From: Oscillospiraceae bacterium
Lineage (GTDB): Bacteria > Bacillota > Clostridia > Oscillospirales > Ruminococcaceae
DNA length: 16,730 nt
Assembly (NCBI GenBank): GCA_003516865.1
Contig: DPBR01000078.1
Coordinates: 12,709-29,438, forward strand
Direction: 5' to 3'
Shown here: piece by piece, positions 6,522 through 13,487 of the stretch
Layout of the letters: every line of letters starts with the position of its first letter
How positions within the stretch are numbered: the first letter of the stretch is position 1
Position numbers and translations under genes: made by a program
Notes under the pieces: model-generated
Told to the model about the DNA's origin: nothing
Databases searched by the model: none
What the model saw: the letters and a program-made list of their open reading frames with translations, nothing else

Positions 6522-6697
6522 GTCGAAAAAGTCCCGTTGGGACTTTTCCGCCGAAGCATCGGCATTGCCCGCACTCATTGTCGGCAATGCCGACAATTCG
6601 CACAGTTGTGCGGATAGAAGTGTTTTTTGCCACGGGAGACCCGTGGCAAAAAACGGATTAAAATGCCCGCTTCGCGGTCAATTTCGATTTTTTCGAC
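6522..6697. repeat. Hairpin-cluster repeat-like element with imperfect terminal inverted repeats
   Basis: The ends carry GTCGAAAAAGTC (6522-6533) and, inverted, GTCGAAAAAATC (6686-6697), 11 of 12 matching. Between them lie: a 9-bp hairpin (6527-6547), an ATTGTCGGCA palindrome with 10-bp arms (6577-6597), GGCATTGCC at 6561-6569 pairing alternatively with 6583-6591, CGCACA/TGTGCG (6599-6612), and a perfect 14-bp stem with a three-base loop (6623-6653). No convincing gene is inside. It looks like a dispersed non-coding repeat or MITE-like element. Confidence 0.5.
6526..6547 (-). terminator. Probable terminator of the nadB-nadC operon
   Basis: On the minus strand a perfect 9-bp stem (AAAAGTCCC / GGGACTTTT, loop of 3) ends in TTTTT at 6530-6526. 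It is the first A-stem-T hairpin downstream of the operon's last stop at 6708, about 160 nt away. Confidence 0.6.
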
Positions 6698-6707
6698 ACT
6701 TTGGTAT

Positions 6708-6965
6708 TTATCCCTTTTCTCCTCTTGCCTGACGAACCATATCTTCCACAACGATATCATAGATTTCGCCGAGGGTGCGGCAGTATTCAAGGATTTTCCA
6801 AGGCTCGTTCGTGTGATAATGCAGCTTTGCAACGTCGTCGTCCGCAACGACAAGCAGGCTGTCGCCGTCGAAATGCTCGCGGATATACTCGTCGATAACG
6901 TCCTCGTCGAGGTCCTGACCGTCAATCAGGAGCTGTGTGTCGTATCTGTATTGAATTTCTTCCAT
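6708..6965 (-). CDS. Stand-alone FakA-type (dihydroxyacetone kinase-like) middle domain protein
   Basis: 85 residues. The stretch from YDTQLLIDG through GDSLLVVADDD, KLHYHTNEP, ILEYC, LGEI and VVEDMVRQ follows the order of the domain after the DhaL kinase domain in FakA/YloV fatty acid kinases (there YCTEF, GDSLVVVGDD, KVHIHT, ENMREQ). The N-terminal ATP-binding DhaL domain is missing, so kinase activity is not expected. The Cys of YCTEF is Asp here, while the HxH pair is kept. It starts 1 nt after the nadC stop, with AAAGGA inside the nadC end, so translation is coupled. Its role is unknown; binding a lipid-carrier partner or metal is only a guess. Confidence 0.7.
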   Translation of the reverse strand: MEEIQYRYDTQLLIDGQDLDEDVIDEYIREHFDGDSLLVVADDDVAKLHYHTNEPWKILEYCRTLGEIYDIVVEDMVRQARGEKG

Positions 6966-6966
6966 T

Positions 6967-7812
6967 TTAATTATCCTTTCTCCACTTCATTGAAATATCG
7001 AACGCTTTTACGCTGTGCGTAAGCGCGCCAAGACTGATTATATCAACGCCCGTTTCCGCTTTTGCGCGGATATTTTCAAGCGTGACGTTGCCCGAAGCCT
7101 CTGTTTTGGCTCTGCCGCCGATATAATCGACCGCTTCCTTCATCTGCTCGTTCGTCATATTATCGAGCATAATCACGTTCACGCCGCACGCAACCGCTTC
7201 CTTAACCTCGTCGAGATTTCTCGTTTCAACCTCAATCTGAAGCATATGCCCCGCCTTTTTGCGGAGCGCACCGACAGCCGCGGTAATCCCGCCGTAAGCG
7301 TCGATGTGGTTGTCTTTGAGCATTGCCGCGTCCGTGAGGTTATAGCGGTGATTTTTGCCGCCGCCTATCGTAACCGCGTATTTTTGCAGCGCGCGCAGTC
7401 CGGGAAGCGTTTTTCTCGTATCGGTAATCGAAGCCTTTGTTCCCGCGACAGCCTCGACGCATTTGTTCGTATACGAAGCAATTCCGCTCATATGCTGGAG
7501 AATGTTGAGCGAGGTGCGCTCGGCTTTGAGCATAAGCCGCGTGTGACCGCTGAAATTCGCGATAATATCGCCTTTCTTTATCTTATCGCCGTCTTTTTTG
7601 AACAGCTCGATTTTCATTTCGGGGTCGAGTATCGTGAAAACGCGCAGCGCAGGCTCGATTCCCGCGAGAACGCCATCGTCCTTCGACACGAAATACGCTT
7701 CCGAAACGCTTTCTTCGCTTATGAGCAAATCAGACGTGCTGTCGATGTAATTTATGTCCTCGGAAAGCGCGGTTTTGATTATATCGTCAATGTAAAAGGG
7801 CAGAAGTATCAT
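6967..7812 (-). CDS. nadC: Nicotinate-nucleotide pyrophosphorylase (quinolinate phosphoribosyltransferase)
   Basis: 281 residues, the normal family length. It joins quinolinate to phosphoribosyl pyrophosphate, giving nicotinate mononucleotide, CO2 and pyrophosphate (third step of de novo NAD synthesis, cytoplasmic). Visible signatures are EDINYIDSTSD near the N-terminus, TRKTLPGLR in the middle, GGGKNHRYNL, the AMLKDNH loop, EVETRNLDE, and a C-terminal GVDIISLGALTHS phosphate-binding turn. Its ATG overlaps the nadB stop by four bases (ATGA), so translation is coupled. The small FakA-type gene follows 1 nt later. Confidence 0.97.
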   Translation of the reverse strand: MILLPFYIDDIIKTALSEDINYIDSTSDLLISEESVSEAYFVSKDDGVLAGIEPALRVFTILDPEMKIELFKKDGDKIKKGDIIANFSGHTRLMLKAERTSLNILQHMSGIASYTNKCVEAVAGTKASITDTRKTLPGLRALQKYAVTIGGGKNHRYNLTDAAMLKDNHIDAYGGITAAVGALRKKAGHMLQIEVETRNLDEVKEAVACGVNVIMLDNMTNEQMKEAVDYIGGRAKTEASGNVTLENIRAKAETGVDIISLGALTHSVKAFDISMKWRKDN

Positions 7813-9290
7813 TCTTCGTTTCTCCTTTCGAGAATTTCTTTGAGGATTATGTATGCGACGGTAACGAGCGATTTCGTTTCAACATAGTCCGCGTTAATCT
7901 CAAATTTGCCCGCGTCAAGCATATCTTTAAGCTCGCAAACGCGCCTGAAGCCTTTCTCCGCCTCGTCATAATCGGGGAAAACAAAGTATGCTTTCTGCAT
8001 AATATCGCGGATTTCGGTCTTGATACCCTTTGGAAGCGTTTTTCCCTTGGGAGAACTCATCGGGTATTCAATCTCCGTGCGCCTGTCGGGGGTGAAATGC
8101 TTGTTTATATCCTCGGCAATCAGCCGCGAGAAAACAAGCGCTTCGAGCAGCGAGTTAGAAGCAAGGCGATTTTTTCCGTGAACGCCCGTATGGGAACATT
8201 CTCCCGCCGCATAAAGCCCGTCAATGTTTGTCGCGCCCTTTCCGTCGACGTTTATTCCGCCCATAAGGTAGTGCTGGCAGGGATAAATCGGGATAGGCTC
8301 TTTCGTCATATCATAGCCTTTTTTGAGGACGTTTTCGTAAATCATCGGGAAGTGATTTTTGATGAAATCCGCGTCCTTATAAGAAATATCGAGCCAGAAT
8401 TCGTCCGAACCCGTTTTCTTCTGCTCCTCCATAATGCACTTTGACACGACGTCGCGCGGAGCAAGTTCCTTGCGCTCAGGCTCGTAATTCGGCATAAAGC
8501 GCTCTTTTTTGCAGTTGAGAAGATAGGCGCCCTCGCCGCGCACAGCCTCGGATATCAGAAAGCATTCGCGTTCTTTTCTGTCGGCAAAAGCGGTCGGGTG
8601 AAACTGAACGTAGCTTAGGTTGCGGATTTCAGCGCCGAGATTATAGGCAAGCTGAATACCGTCGCCGGTTGCAATCGCGGAGTTTGTGGTGTAGTTGTAG
8701 ACGCGCCCGATGCCGCCCGTCGCGATGATAACGTCGTCCGCGCAGTAATATTCGTGCTTGTTGTTTTCGGTTGTGAGAACGTCCGCGAAGAAAATCCCGT
8801 CCTTTTTCTCCAGACGGCACAGCACGGAATTGTTGATAACCGAAACATTCTCCAGCTTCGACACCTGACCTATGAGGTTGGTTTCGATTTCCTTGCCCGT
8901 GGTATCCTTGTGATGAGCAATTCTGCGGCGCGAATGACCGCCTTCAAGCGTGAGCGCAAGCGAGCCGTCCTCGTTTCTGTCGAAATCAACGCCGTATATC
9001 TCGACAAGCCGTTCAACGTCGCGCGGACCCTGTTCAACGAGGATTTTCACGTTATCGAGATTATTCTTGTATTGACCCGCGATAAGGGTATCCTTGATGT
9101 GCAGCTCAAAATCATCGTTTTTGCTGTCCATGACGGCGGCAACGCCGCCCTGAGCGAGCGCCGAGTTGCAGAGGGTAAGCTCGCGCTTGCTGAGCATAAG
9201 GATTTTCAGCCTGCTGTCGAGGTTGAGCGCGGCGTAAATGCCGGAAATGCCTGTTCCGACGATGAGAACGTCGTATCTTTTGAATTTCAT
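7809..9290 (-). CDS. nadB: L-aspartate oxidase
   Basis: 493 residues. This flavoprotein oxidises aspartate to iminoaspartate, feeding quinolinate synthase. The FAD-binding GTGISG motif begins at residue 12. Other marks are SALAQGGVAAV, GGHSRRRIAHHKD (active-site Arg and His), IIATGGIG, QFHPTAF, the APRDVVS stretch, CQHYLMGGI, and the C-terminal FAD loop GLYAAGE...NRLASNSLLEA. As usual in anaerobes, fumarate rather than oxygen is the likely electron acceptor (inference). The C-terminal helical tail is short compared with the E. coli enzyme. AAAGG lies 7 nt before ATG 9290. Its own promoter was not clear. No nadA is next to it. Confidence 0.96.
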   Translation of the reverse strand: MKFKRYDVLIVGTGISGIYAALNLDSRLKILMLSKRELTLCNSALAQGGVAAVMDSKNDDFELHIKDTLIAGQYKNNLDNVKILVEQGPRDVERLVEIYGVDFDRNEDGSLALTLEGGHSRRRIAHHKDTTGKEIETNLIGQVSKLENVSVINNSVLCRLEKKDGIFFADVLTTENNKHEYYCADDVIIATGGIGRVYNYTTNSAIATGDGIQLAYNLGAEIRNLSYVQFHPTAFADRKERECFLISEAVRGEGAYLLNCKKERFMPNYEPERKELAPRDVVSKCIMEEQKKTGSDEFWLDISYKDADFIKNHFPMIYENVLKKGYDMTKEPIPIYPCQHYLMGGINVDGKGATNIDGLYAAGECSHTGVHGKNRLASNSLLEALVFSRLIAEDINKHFTPDRRTEIEYPMSSPKGKTLPKGIKTEIRDIMQKAYFVFPDYDEAEKGFRRVCELKDMLDAGKFEINADYVETKSLVTVAYIILKEILERRNEE

Positions 9291-9311
9291 AATTCAGCCT
9301 TTCTCATAATA

Positions 9312-9340
9312 TTGACAAGAAGTTAATTGTGTGATATAAT
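9312..9340 (+). promoter_or_regulatory. Promoter of hflX
   Basis: TTGACA at 9312-9317, a 17-bp spacer and TATAAT at 9335-9340 with a TGA extended -10. An inverted repeat (GAAGTTA 9319-9325, TAACTTC 9340-9346) spans its spacer and -10, in the region shared with divergent nadB. Confidence 0.9.
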
Positions 9341-9365
9341 AACTTCAAGTGTGTTTGTCAGTCAG

Positions 9366-9417
9366 CGCTCCGTTTCTCACGGGAGCGGGTGTTTCCGCCG
9401 TTACCGGAAACCGGTAA
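9366..9417 (+). other. Structured 5' leader of hflX
   Basis: Two hairpins follow each other in the roughly 80-nt leader: CGCTCC (9366-9371) with GGAGCG (9382-9387), and a perfect TTACCGG-AAA-CCGGTAA stem (9401-9417) ending 2 nt before the GAGGGAGG ribosome site. Neither has a T run. No known riboswitch class was recognised. Confidence 0.45.
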
Positions 9418-9430
9418 GAGGGAGGATTAT

Positions 9431-10654
9431 ATGAAAGAAGAAAGAGTAATTTTAGTAAGCGCCGATACCGGCGAATTTGACGTTGAAGCGTCGCTTGACG
9501 AGCTTTCGGAGCTTGTCGAAACGGCTGGCGCGGAGGAAATCGCGCGCGTTGTGCAAAAGCGCGACGCATACTGCGCGGCGACTGTAATCGGCGAGGGAAA
9601 GCTTGCCGAGGTTAAGGAGCTTTGCGAAAAGCTCGGCGCAAATCTGCTGATATTCGACTGCGAGCTTACCGCTTCGCAGATTCGCAATATCGAGGAAGAA
9701 ACGGACGTCCGCGTAATCGACAGAACGATGCTTATTCTCGATATTTTCGCGGGAAGAGCGGTTTCCGCCGAGGGTAAGCTTCAGGTTGAGCTTGCGCAGC
9801 TTCGTTATCGCCTGCCGAGGCTTATGGGAATAGGCGCGAGCCTGTCCAGACTCGGCGGCGGCATAGGAACGCGCGGTCCGGGTGAAACGCAGCTCGAAAC
9901 CGACCGCCGTCATATCCGCAGGCGCATTGAAAAGCTGTCGGACGAGCTGAAAGAGCTTGAACAGCGGCGCGTTTTTTCGCGCGGCAGGCGCAAAAAGGAT
10001 AATGTACAGGTAGGCGCGATTGTCGGCTACACAAACGCGGGAAAATCAACGCTTCTGAACCTTTTGACGGGAGCGGGCGTTCTCGCGGAGGACAAGCTTT
10101 TCGCGACCCTTGACCCGACTTCGCGCGCAATCGAGCTTCCCGACGGGCGAAATCTGCTGCTTGTGGATACGGTAGGGCTTATCAGGCGGCTTCCGCACAA
10201 CCTTGTGGAAGCGTTCAAATCAACGCTTGAGGAAGCGGCTTCCGCGGATATAATCCTGCACGTCTGCGATGTTTCCGACCCGGAAATCGCCGAGAAATCC
10301 GAGGTTACGCTGCGAACTCTCGCGGAGCTTGGCGCTTCGGAAATACCGGTTGTGACCGTGCTGAACAAGTGCGATAAAATCACGGAGAATATTCCCACGG
10401 ACGAAAAAACCGTCAAGATTTCCGCGAAAAACAACGAGGGAATTGACGAGCTTCTGCGCGCAATTTCACGAAATCTTCCGCAGACCTCGAAGCGAATGAA
10501 GCTGCTTCTGCCTTACGATAAGGCGGGTCTTTCGGCGCAGATACGCGAAAACGGCAAGATTTTCTCCGAGGAATACACCGAAAACGGCGTGCTTTTGGAC
10601 GCGCTCGTTGACGTTGTGCTGATAAAGCAGATGAGCGATTTTGAGGTTGAGTAA
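9431..10654 (+). CDS. hflX: GTPase HflX, ribosome-splitting factor
   Basis: 407 residues. Family knowledge: HflX binds and splits stalled or hibernating ribosomes under stress. The N-terminal domain is followed by the HflX signature GGGIGTRGPGETQLETDRR, an Arg/Glu-rich helical part, then the G domain: G1 GYTNAGKST (from about residue 199), DTVG (G3, after LLLVDT) and NKCD (G4, in TVLNKCDK). A short C-terminal domain is present, so length is normal. ATG 9431 is set by GGGAGG about 6 nt upstream; an in-frame extension to 9389 crosses the leader hairpins. Its stop codon directly touches the stop of the opposing galactokinase-like gene, with no space for a terminator. Confidence 0.96.
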   Translation: MKEERVILVSADTGEFDVEASLDELSELVETAGAEEIARVVQKRDAYCAATVIGEGKLAEVKELCEKLGANLLIFDCELTASQIRNIEEETDVRVIDRTMLILDIFAGRAVSAEGKLQVELAQLRYRLPRLMGIGASLSRLGGGIGTRGPGETQLETDRRHIRRRIEKLSDELKELEQRRVFSRGRRKKDNVQVGAIVGYTNAGKSTLLNLLTGAGVLAEDKLFATLDPTSRAIELPDGRNLLLVDTVGLIRRLPHNLVEAFKSTLEEAASADIILHVCDVSDPEIAEKSEVTLRTLAELGASEIPVVTVLNKCDKITENIPTDEKTVKISAKNNEGIDELLRAISRNLPQTSKRMKLLLPYDKAGLSAQIRENGKIFSEEYTENGVLLDALVDVVLIKQMSDFEVE

Positions 10655-11902
10655 TCAGAAAATAACCTCGCAGCCGCCCGCGCTTCTGACGGAGAGGACG
10701 TGGCAGGAGTTTACGCCGAAAATCTTCTCCATTTTCATCTTGAACTGCTGGATATCCTCAAACGGCACAAACGCCTGCATTGAGCCGAAATATCCCGCTC
10801 CGTGAACGCGGCACGCGCCTTTTCTGTGAAGCGCGTCCTCGGCGACGTTGAGCGCGATGCTGAGCGGCTGGTGGCGCACGTCCGAGGGAGTGTAGATATT
10901 CTGCAAATATTTGAACGACGAGTCGCCGCTTTCTCTGACGGACGACAGAAAACCGTCGAAATTATCGTTTTTCAGCGCGTGGACAATCTTCTCCACGCGC
11001 TCGTTTTCGCGGAAGAAGTGGATTGCGCGAAGAACGGCTCTGTCGCCGAAATTTTGGCGCAAATCCTTTATATTAAGCGTGATATCCTCAATCGCGAGCT
11101 GACGAAGGCTTTCGCAGTCGAAATATTCTGCAATTTCCTGCATTTCTGCGTCAATAAGCGAGTATTCCTTGGAAAAATCGCCATACTTCACACCTGCGTT
11201 TACAATGCACAGAGCGTGGTGATAATCGCTCAGATTGGCGTGAATTTCCTCGATAATCGGCATATCGTCGTCCTTAAAATCAATCGCGACAAAACCGCCG
11301 ACAGCGCAGGCAACCTGGTCGATAAGCCCCGAAGGCTTCCCGAAATACTCGTTTTCGGCAAATCTCGCAATCTGCGCGATTGTCGCGGAACGAATTTGAC
11401 CGTTGTTGAACATATGCGTGATAATCGTGCCGATAAGCACCTCGAACGCCGCGGAGCTTCCAAGACCGCAGTCGGGGATAATCTTCGACGTTGTGTAAGC
11501 CTTGAAGCCGCCGATATTGTAGCCGTTCCGCCTGAACCCTTTCAGCGCACCGCGTATAAGCGCCGCCGCAGTAAGCTTTTCCTCCTCTTTAACGTCGAGG
11601 TCGTCAACGCTCACTTTTTCTTCGGGGAACCCCTCTGATTTTATCGTGATAAAACCGTCGTCGCTCGGCTGAACGACAGCGATTGTGTCAAGGTCGATAC
11701 TCGCCGCAAACGCTTTTCCGCGGCTGTGGGTCGTGTGATTTCCGCAGATTTCCGTTCTGCCCGGAGCGGAAAAAAAACGATGTTCCCCAAGCGTTCCGAA
11801 ATGCTCCGCGAACCCGCATTCCGCTGCGCGATAACGCATTTTCTGCGCTTCGAGAACATTCGGCGCGTATATTTCGTCAATCTTTTTTACGGCAGGTCTC
11901 AT
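10655..11902 (-). CDS. Galactokinase-like GHMP kinase
   Basis: 415 residues with the galactokinase domain order. Motif 1 is PGRTEICGNHTTH (47-59), the phosphate-binding loop is GLGSSAAFE (146-154), the catalytic-base region is GLIDQ (Asp195), and the C-terminal glycine motif is HGAGYFG (367-373). Canonical motif 1 is GRVNLIGEHTDY; a clostridial branch that I recall has GRTEIGGNHTDH. Here the sugar-contact Glu is Asn55 and the Asp is Thr58, so the substrate may not be galactose. The ATP and catalytic parts are intact. ATG 11902 has AAAGGA 7 nt upstream; a TTG at 11917 lies in front of that site. It follows the SEDS gene by 59 nt on the same strand and may be co-transcribed. No other Leloir-pathway gene is nearby. 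Confidence 0.82.
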   Translation of the reverse strand: MRPAVKKIDEIYAPNVLEAQKMRYRAAECGFAEHFGTLGEHRFFSAPGRTEICGNHTTHSRGKAFAASIDLDTIAVVQPSDDGFITIKSEGFPEEKVSVDDLDVKEEEKLTAAALIRGALKGFRRNGYNIGGFKAYTTSKIIPDCGLGSSAAFEVLIGTIITHMFNNGQIRSATIAQIARFAENEYFGKPSGLIDQVACAVGGFVAIDFKDDDMPIIEEIHANLSDYHHALCIVNAGVKYGDFSKEYSLIDAEMQEIAEYFDCESLRQLAIEDITLNIKDLRQNFGDRAVLRAIHFFRENERVEKIVHALKNDNFDGFLSSVRESGDSSFKYLQNIYTPSDVRHQPLSIALNVAEDALHRKGACRVHGAGYFGSMQAFVPFEDIQQFKMKMEKIFGVNSCHVLSVRSAGGCEVIF

Positions 11903-11961
11903 AATTCGTCCTTTCAAATGCAGTATTTTGCAGTTGTAAATAAGCCGTTTTGCAGCTTTTT

Positions 11962-13116
11962 TCAGTCTTTTTCCGTATAAAACATATGCTTTGCTTTCTC
12001 TTTATGCGCGGATACGCTCAGCACAAGCCCCATACACGCGTGCATCATAAACATTGCCGTGCCGCCCGTACTCAGGAACGGAAGCGGTATTCCGATTACC
12101 GGCACAACCGAAAGCACCATTCCGATATTCACAACGCAATGGAAGAATACCATCGCGAAAACGCCTATGCAAATCAGCTTTCCGAGCGGGTCGGAAGCTC
12201 CCGAAGCGTTTGAAATGAGCTTTAGACAAAGCATCGCGAGCGCAATCACAACCGCCATACACCCGATAAATCCAAGCGTCATTCCGATATACGAGAACAC
12301 AAAATCGTTGTACATTTCGGGCGTGTAGGTGTAATTTGAGTTATCCTCGAAGCCAAGCCCCGTGAGCTGCCCCGAACCAAGCGCAATCGTTCCGTTGTAC
12401 TGCTGCAAATAAAGGTTCAGCCGTTCTTCTTCCTGCATCTGCTTGTCAAACAGCAGCAAAACGCGGTATCTGTGGTGGTCCTGCATAACGTAATTCCACA
12501 CCACAAGCAAAATCGGCGGCGTTATCACAAGCGTTCCCACGATATATTTCCAAGAAATCCCGCCCATAAAGAGCATACAGATGAATATAAACAGGAAAAC
12601 AAGCGCCGAGCCTGCGTCGCCCTGAATTATTATCAGTCCGACCGGAAACAGTCCGTGAGCGCACACAAGCAGAAAATGCTTCGGGGAGTTTAGCTTGTCG
12701 CCAAGCCTTGAAATGTGCGTTGCAAGCGTTATGATAAACACGAATTTCAGTATCTCGGACGGCTGAATGTTGATAAATCCGAAATCAAGCCAAGCGATAT
12801 CGTCGTCGCGATGCCGTCCCAGCGGCGAGAACAGCAAAAGCTGCAAAATCACCGCAACAGGCGCGTAAACAAACCAAATCTTCGAGATGAATTTGTAGTC
12901 GATAAAGCTTATTACAGTCGCTGTGACAATCCCCAGTATCGCCGCCGCAAGCTGCGTCGTCACAACGGACGCGCTGTCCACAACTCCCGTGCGGTACATC
13001 GAGTCCACAAGAAAAATGTCAAAAGCCGTTATCGCTGTGCAAATCAGCGGAAGCAGCTTGTCGGTGCGCTTGAAATGTGTCAGAAGATATTTAAATATAG
13101 ATTTTATTTTAGTCAT
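11962..13116 (-). CDS. SEDS-family peptidoglycan polymerase (RodA/FtsW type)
   Basis: 384 residues with about ten membrane segments. Visible family marks are FINIQPSEILKF (114-125), QGDAGSALV in place of the usual QPDLGTA, a large extracytoplasmic loop ending PEMYNDFVFSYIG with the catalytic-type Asp271, and the C-terminal VPVIGIPLPFLSTGGTAM signature. Family knowledge: SEDS proteins polymerise lipid II glycan with a class B penicillin-binding protein, in elongation (RodA), division (FtsW) or sporulation (SpoVE). The IGEE normally after the Asp is IGMT. RodA-type is the best guess; no penicillin-binding partner is in the window. The ribosome site is weak. The galactokinase-like gene follows. 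Confidence 0.88.
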   Translation of the reverse strand: MTKIKSIFKYLLTHFKRTDKLLPLICTAITAFDIFLVDSMYRTGVVDSASVVTTQLAAAILGIVTATVISFIDYKFISKIWFVYAPVAVILQLLLFSPLGRHRDDDIAWLDFGFINIQPSEILKFVFIITLATHISRLGDKLNSPKHFLLVCAHGLFPVGLIIIQGDAGSALVFLFIFICMLFMGGISWKYIVGTLVITPPILLVVWNYVMQDHHRYRVLLLFDKQMQEEERLNLYLQQYNGTIALGSGQLTGLGFEDNSNYTYTPEMYNDFVFSYIGMTLGFIGCMAVVIALAMLCLKLISNASGASDPLGKLICIGVFAMVFFHCVVNIGMVLSVVPVIGIPLPFLSTGGTAMFMMHACMGLVLSVSAHKEKAKHMFYTEKD

Positions 13117-13162
13117 AATTTTTAGTCCGCATTATTTTATAAGTTTCATACATTCCCATATT

Positions 13163-13191
13163 ATTATATACCTTTTTTTCGCTATTTTCAA
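13163..13191 (-). promoter_or_regulatory. Promoter of the SEDS gene
   Basis: On the minus strand TTGAAA (13186-13191), a 17-bp spacer and TATAAT (13163-13168). It lies about 47 nt upstream of the start codon. There is no TG extension. Confidence 0.8.
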
Positions 13192-13240
13192 TAGAAATTG
13201 CACGAAATAATTTTTCAGACGAAATTTCGCCGAAAACGCC

Positions 13241-13277
13241 AAAAAGCCGAGATTTTTTTCAAAATCTTCGGCTTTTT
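13241..13277. terminator. Terminator of the GGDEF-EAL gene, displaced by an inserted element
   Basis: AAAAAGCCGA...ATTTT (13241-13256) pairs with 13261-13277, with a single bulge; the loop is TTTC. T runs flank both sides, so it can work in both directions. It belongs to the minus-strand gene ending at 13488, but a 184-bp palindromic element lies between the two. Confidence 0.85.
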
Positions 13278-13285
13278 TTACAATA

Positions 13286-13469
13286 GGTAACCTCTAAAAA
13301 CCTCCTTCACGGCAGATTTCTATGACTTATATCATCTGCTGCGTTACCAAACCTTGAAATACATCAAGTATACGCATTATCGCTTCGCGAAAACGCTGCG
13401 GTTTGGTGCCTAGCATCTGATATAAGTCATATACAAAATCTGCTCGTGTTCCGGTTTTTAGAGGTTACC
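13286..13469. mobile_element. 184-bp MITE-like palindromic element
   Basis: Perfect 17-bp terminal inverted repeats (13286-13302 and 13453-13469) start with GGTAACC and end with GGTTACC. Inside, further mirrored blocks keep the same order: CAGATTT (13313-13319) with 13436-13442, a perfect 14-bp TATGACTTATATCA (13321-13334) with 13418-13431, and ACCAAACC (13346-13353) with 13400-13407. The central loop is about 46 nt. AATA flanks both ends (13282-13285 and 13470-13473) as a possible 4-bp target duplication. There is no transposase frame. It ends 18 nt from the stop of the GGDEF-EAL gene. Confidence 0.82.
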
Positions 13470-13487
13470 AATAATTTTACTGTGGTT

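Noticed and set aside
6623..6653. Perfect 14-bp stem taken as a terminator
   Set aside because: On both strands the Ts come before the stem and the As after it, the reverse of an intrinsic terminator.
6575..6925. Minus-strand open frame overlapping the FakA-type gene and running through the hairpin cluster
   Set aside because: It lies in another frame of a well-supported gene, has Ser/Thr-rich low-complexity translation, no ribosome site, and its tail merely reads through inverted repeats.
7015..7887. Long plus-strand open frame opposite nadC
   Set aside because: Antisense shadow of a strong nadC; composition is Arg/Phe/Val-rich and no start signal is present. The same applies to the frames opposite nadB, rubrerythrin, the galactokinase-like gene and the GGDEF-EAL gene.
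9361..9420. hflX leader as a riboswitch
   Set aside because: Only two simple hairpins, with no conserved riboswitch core and no terminator/antiterminator pair.
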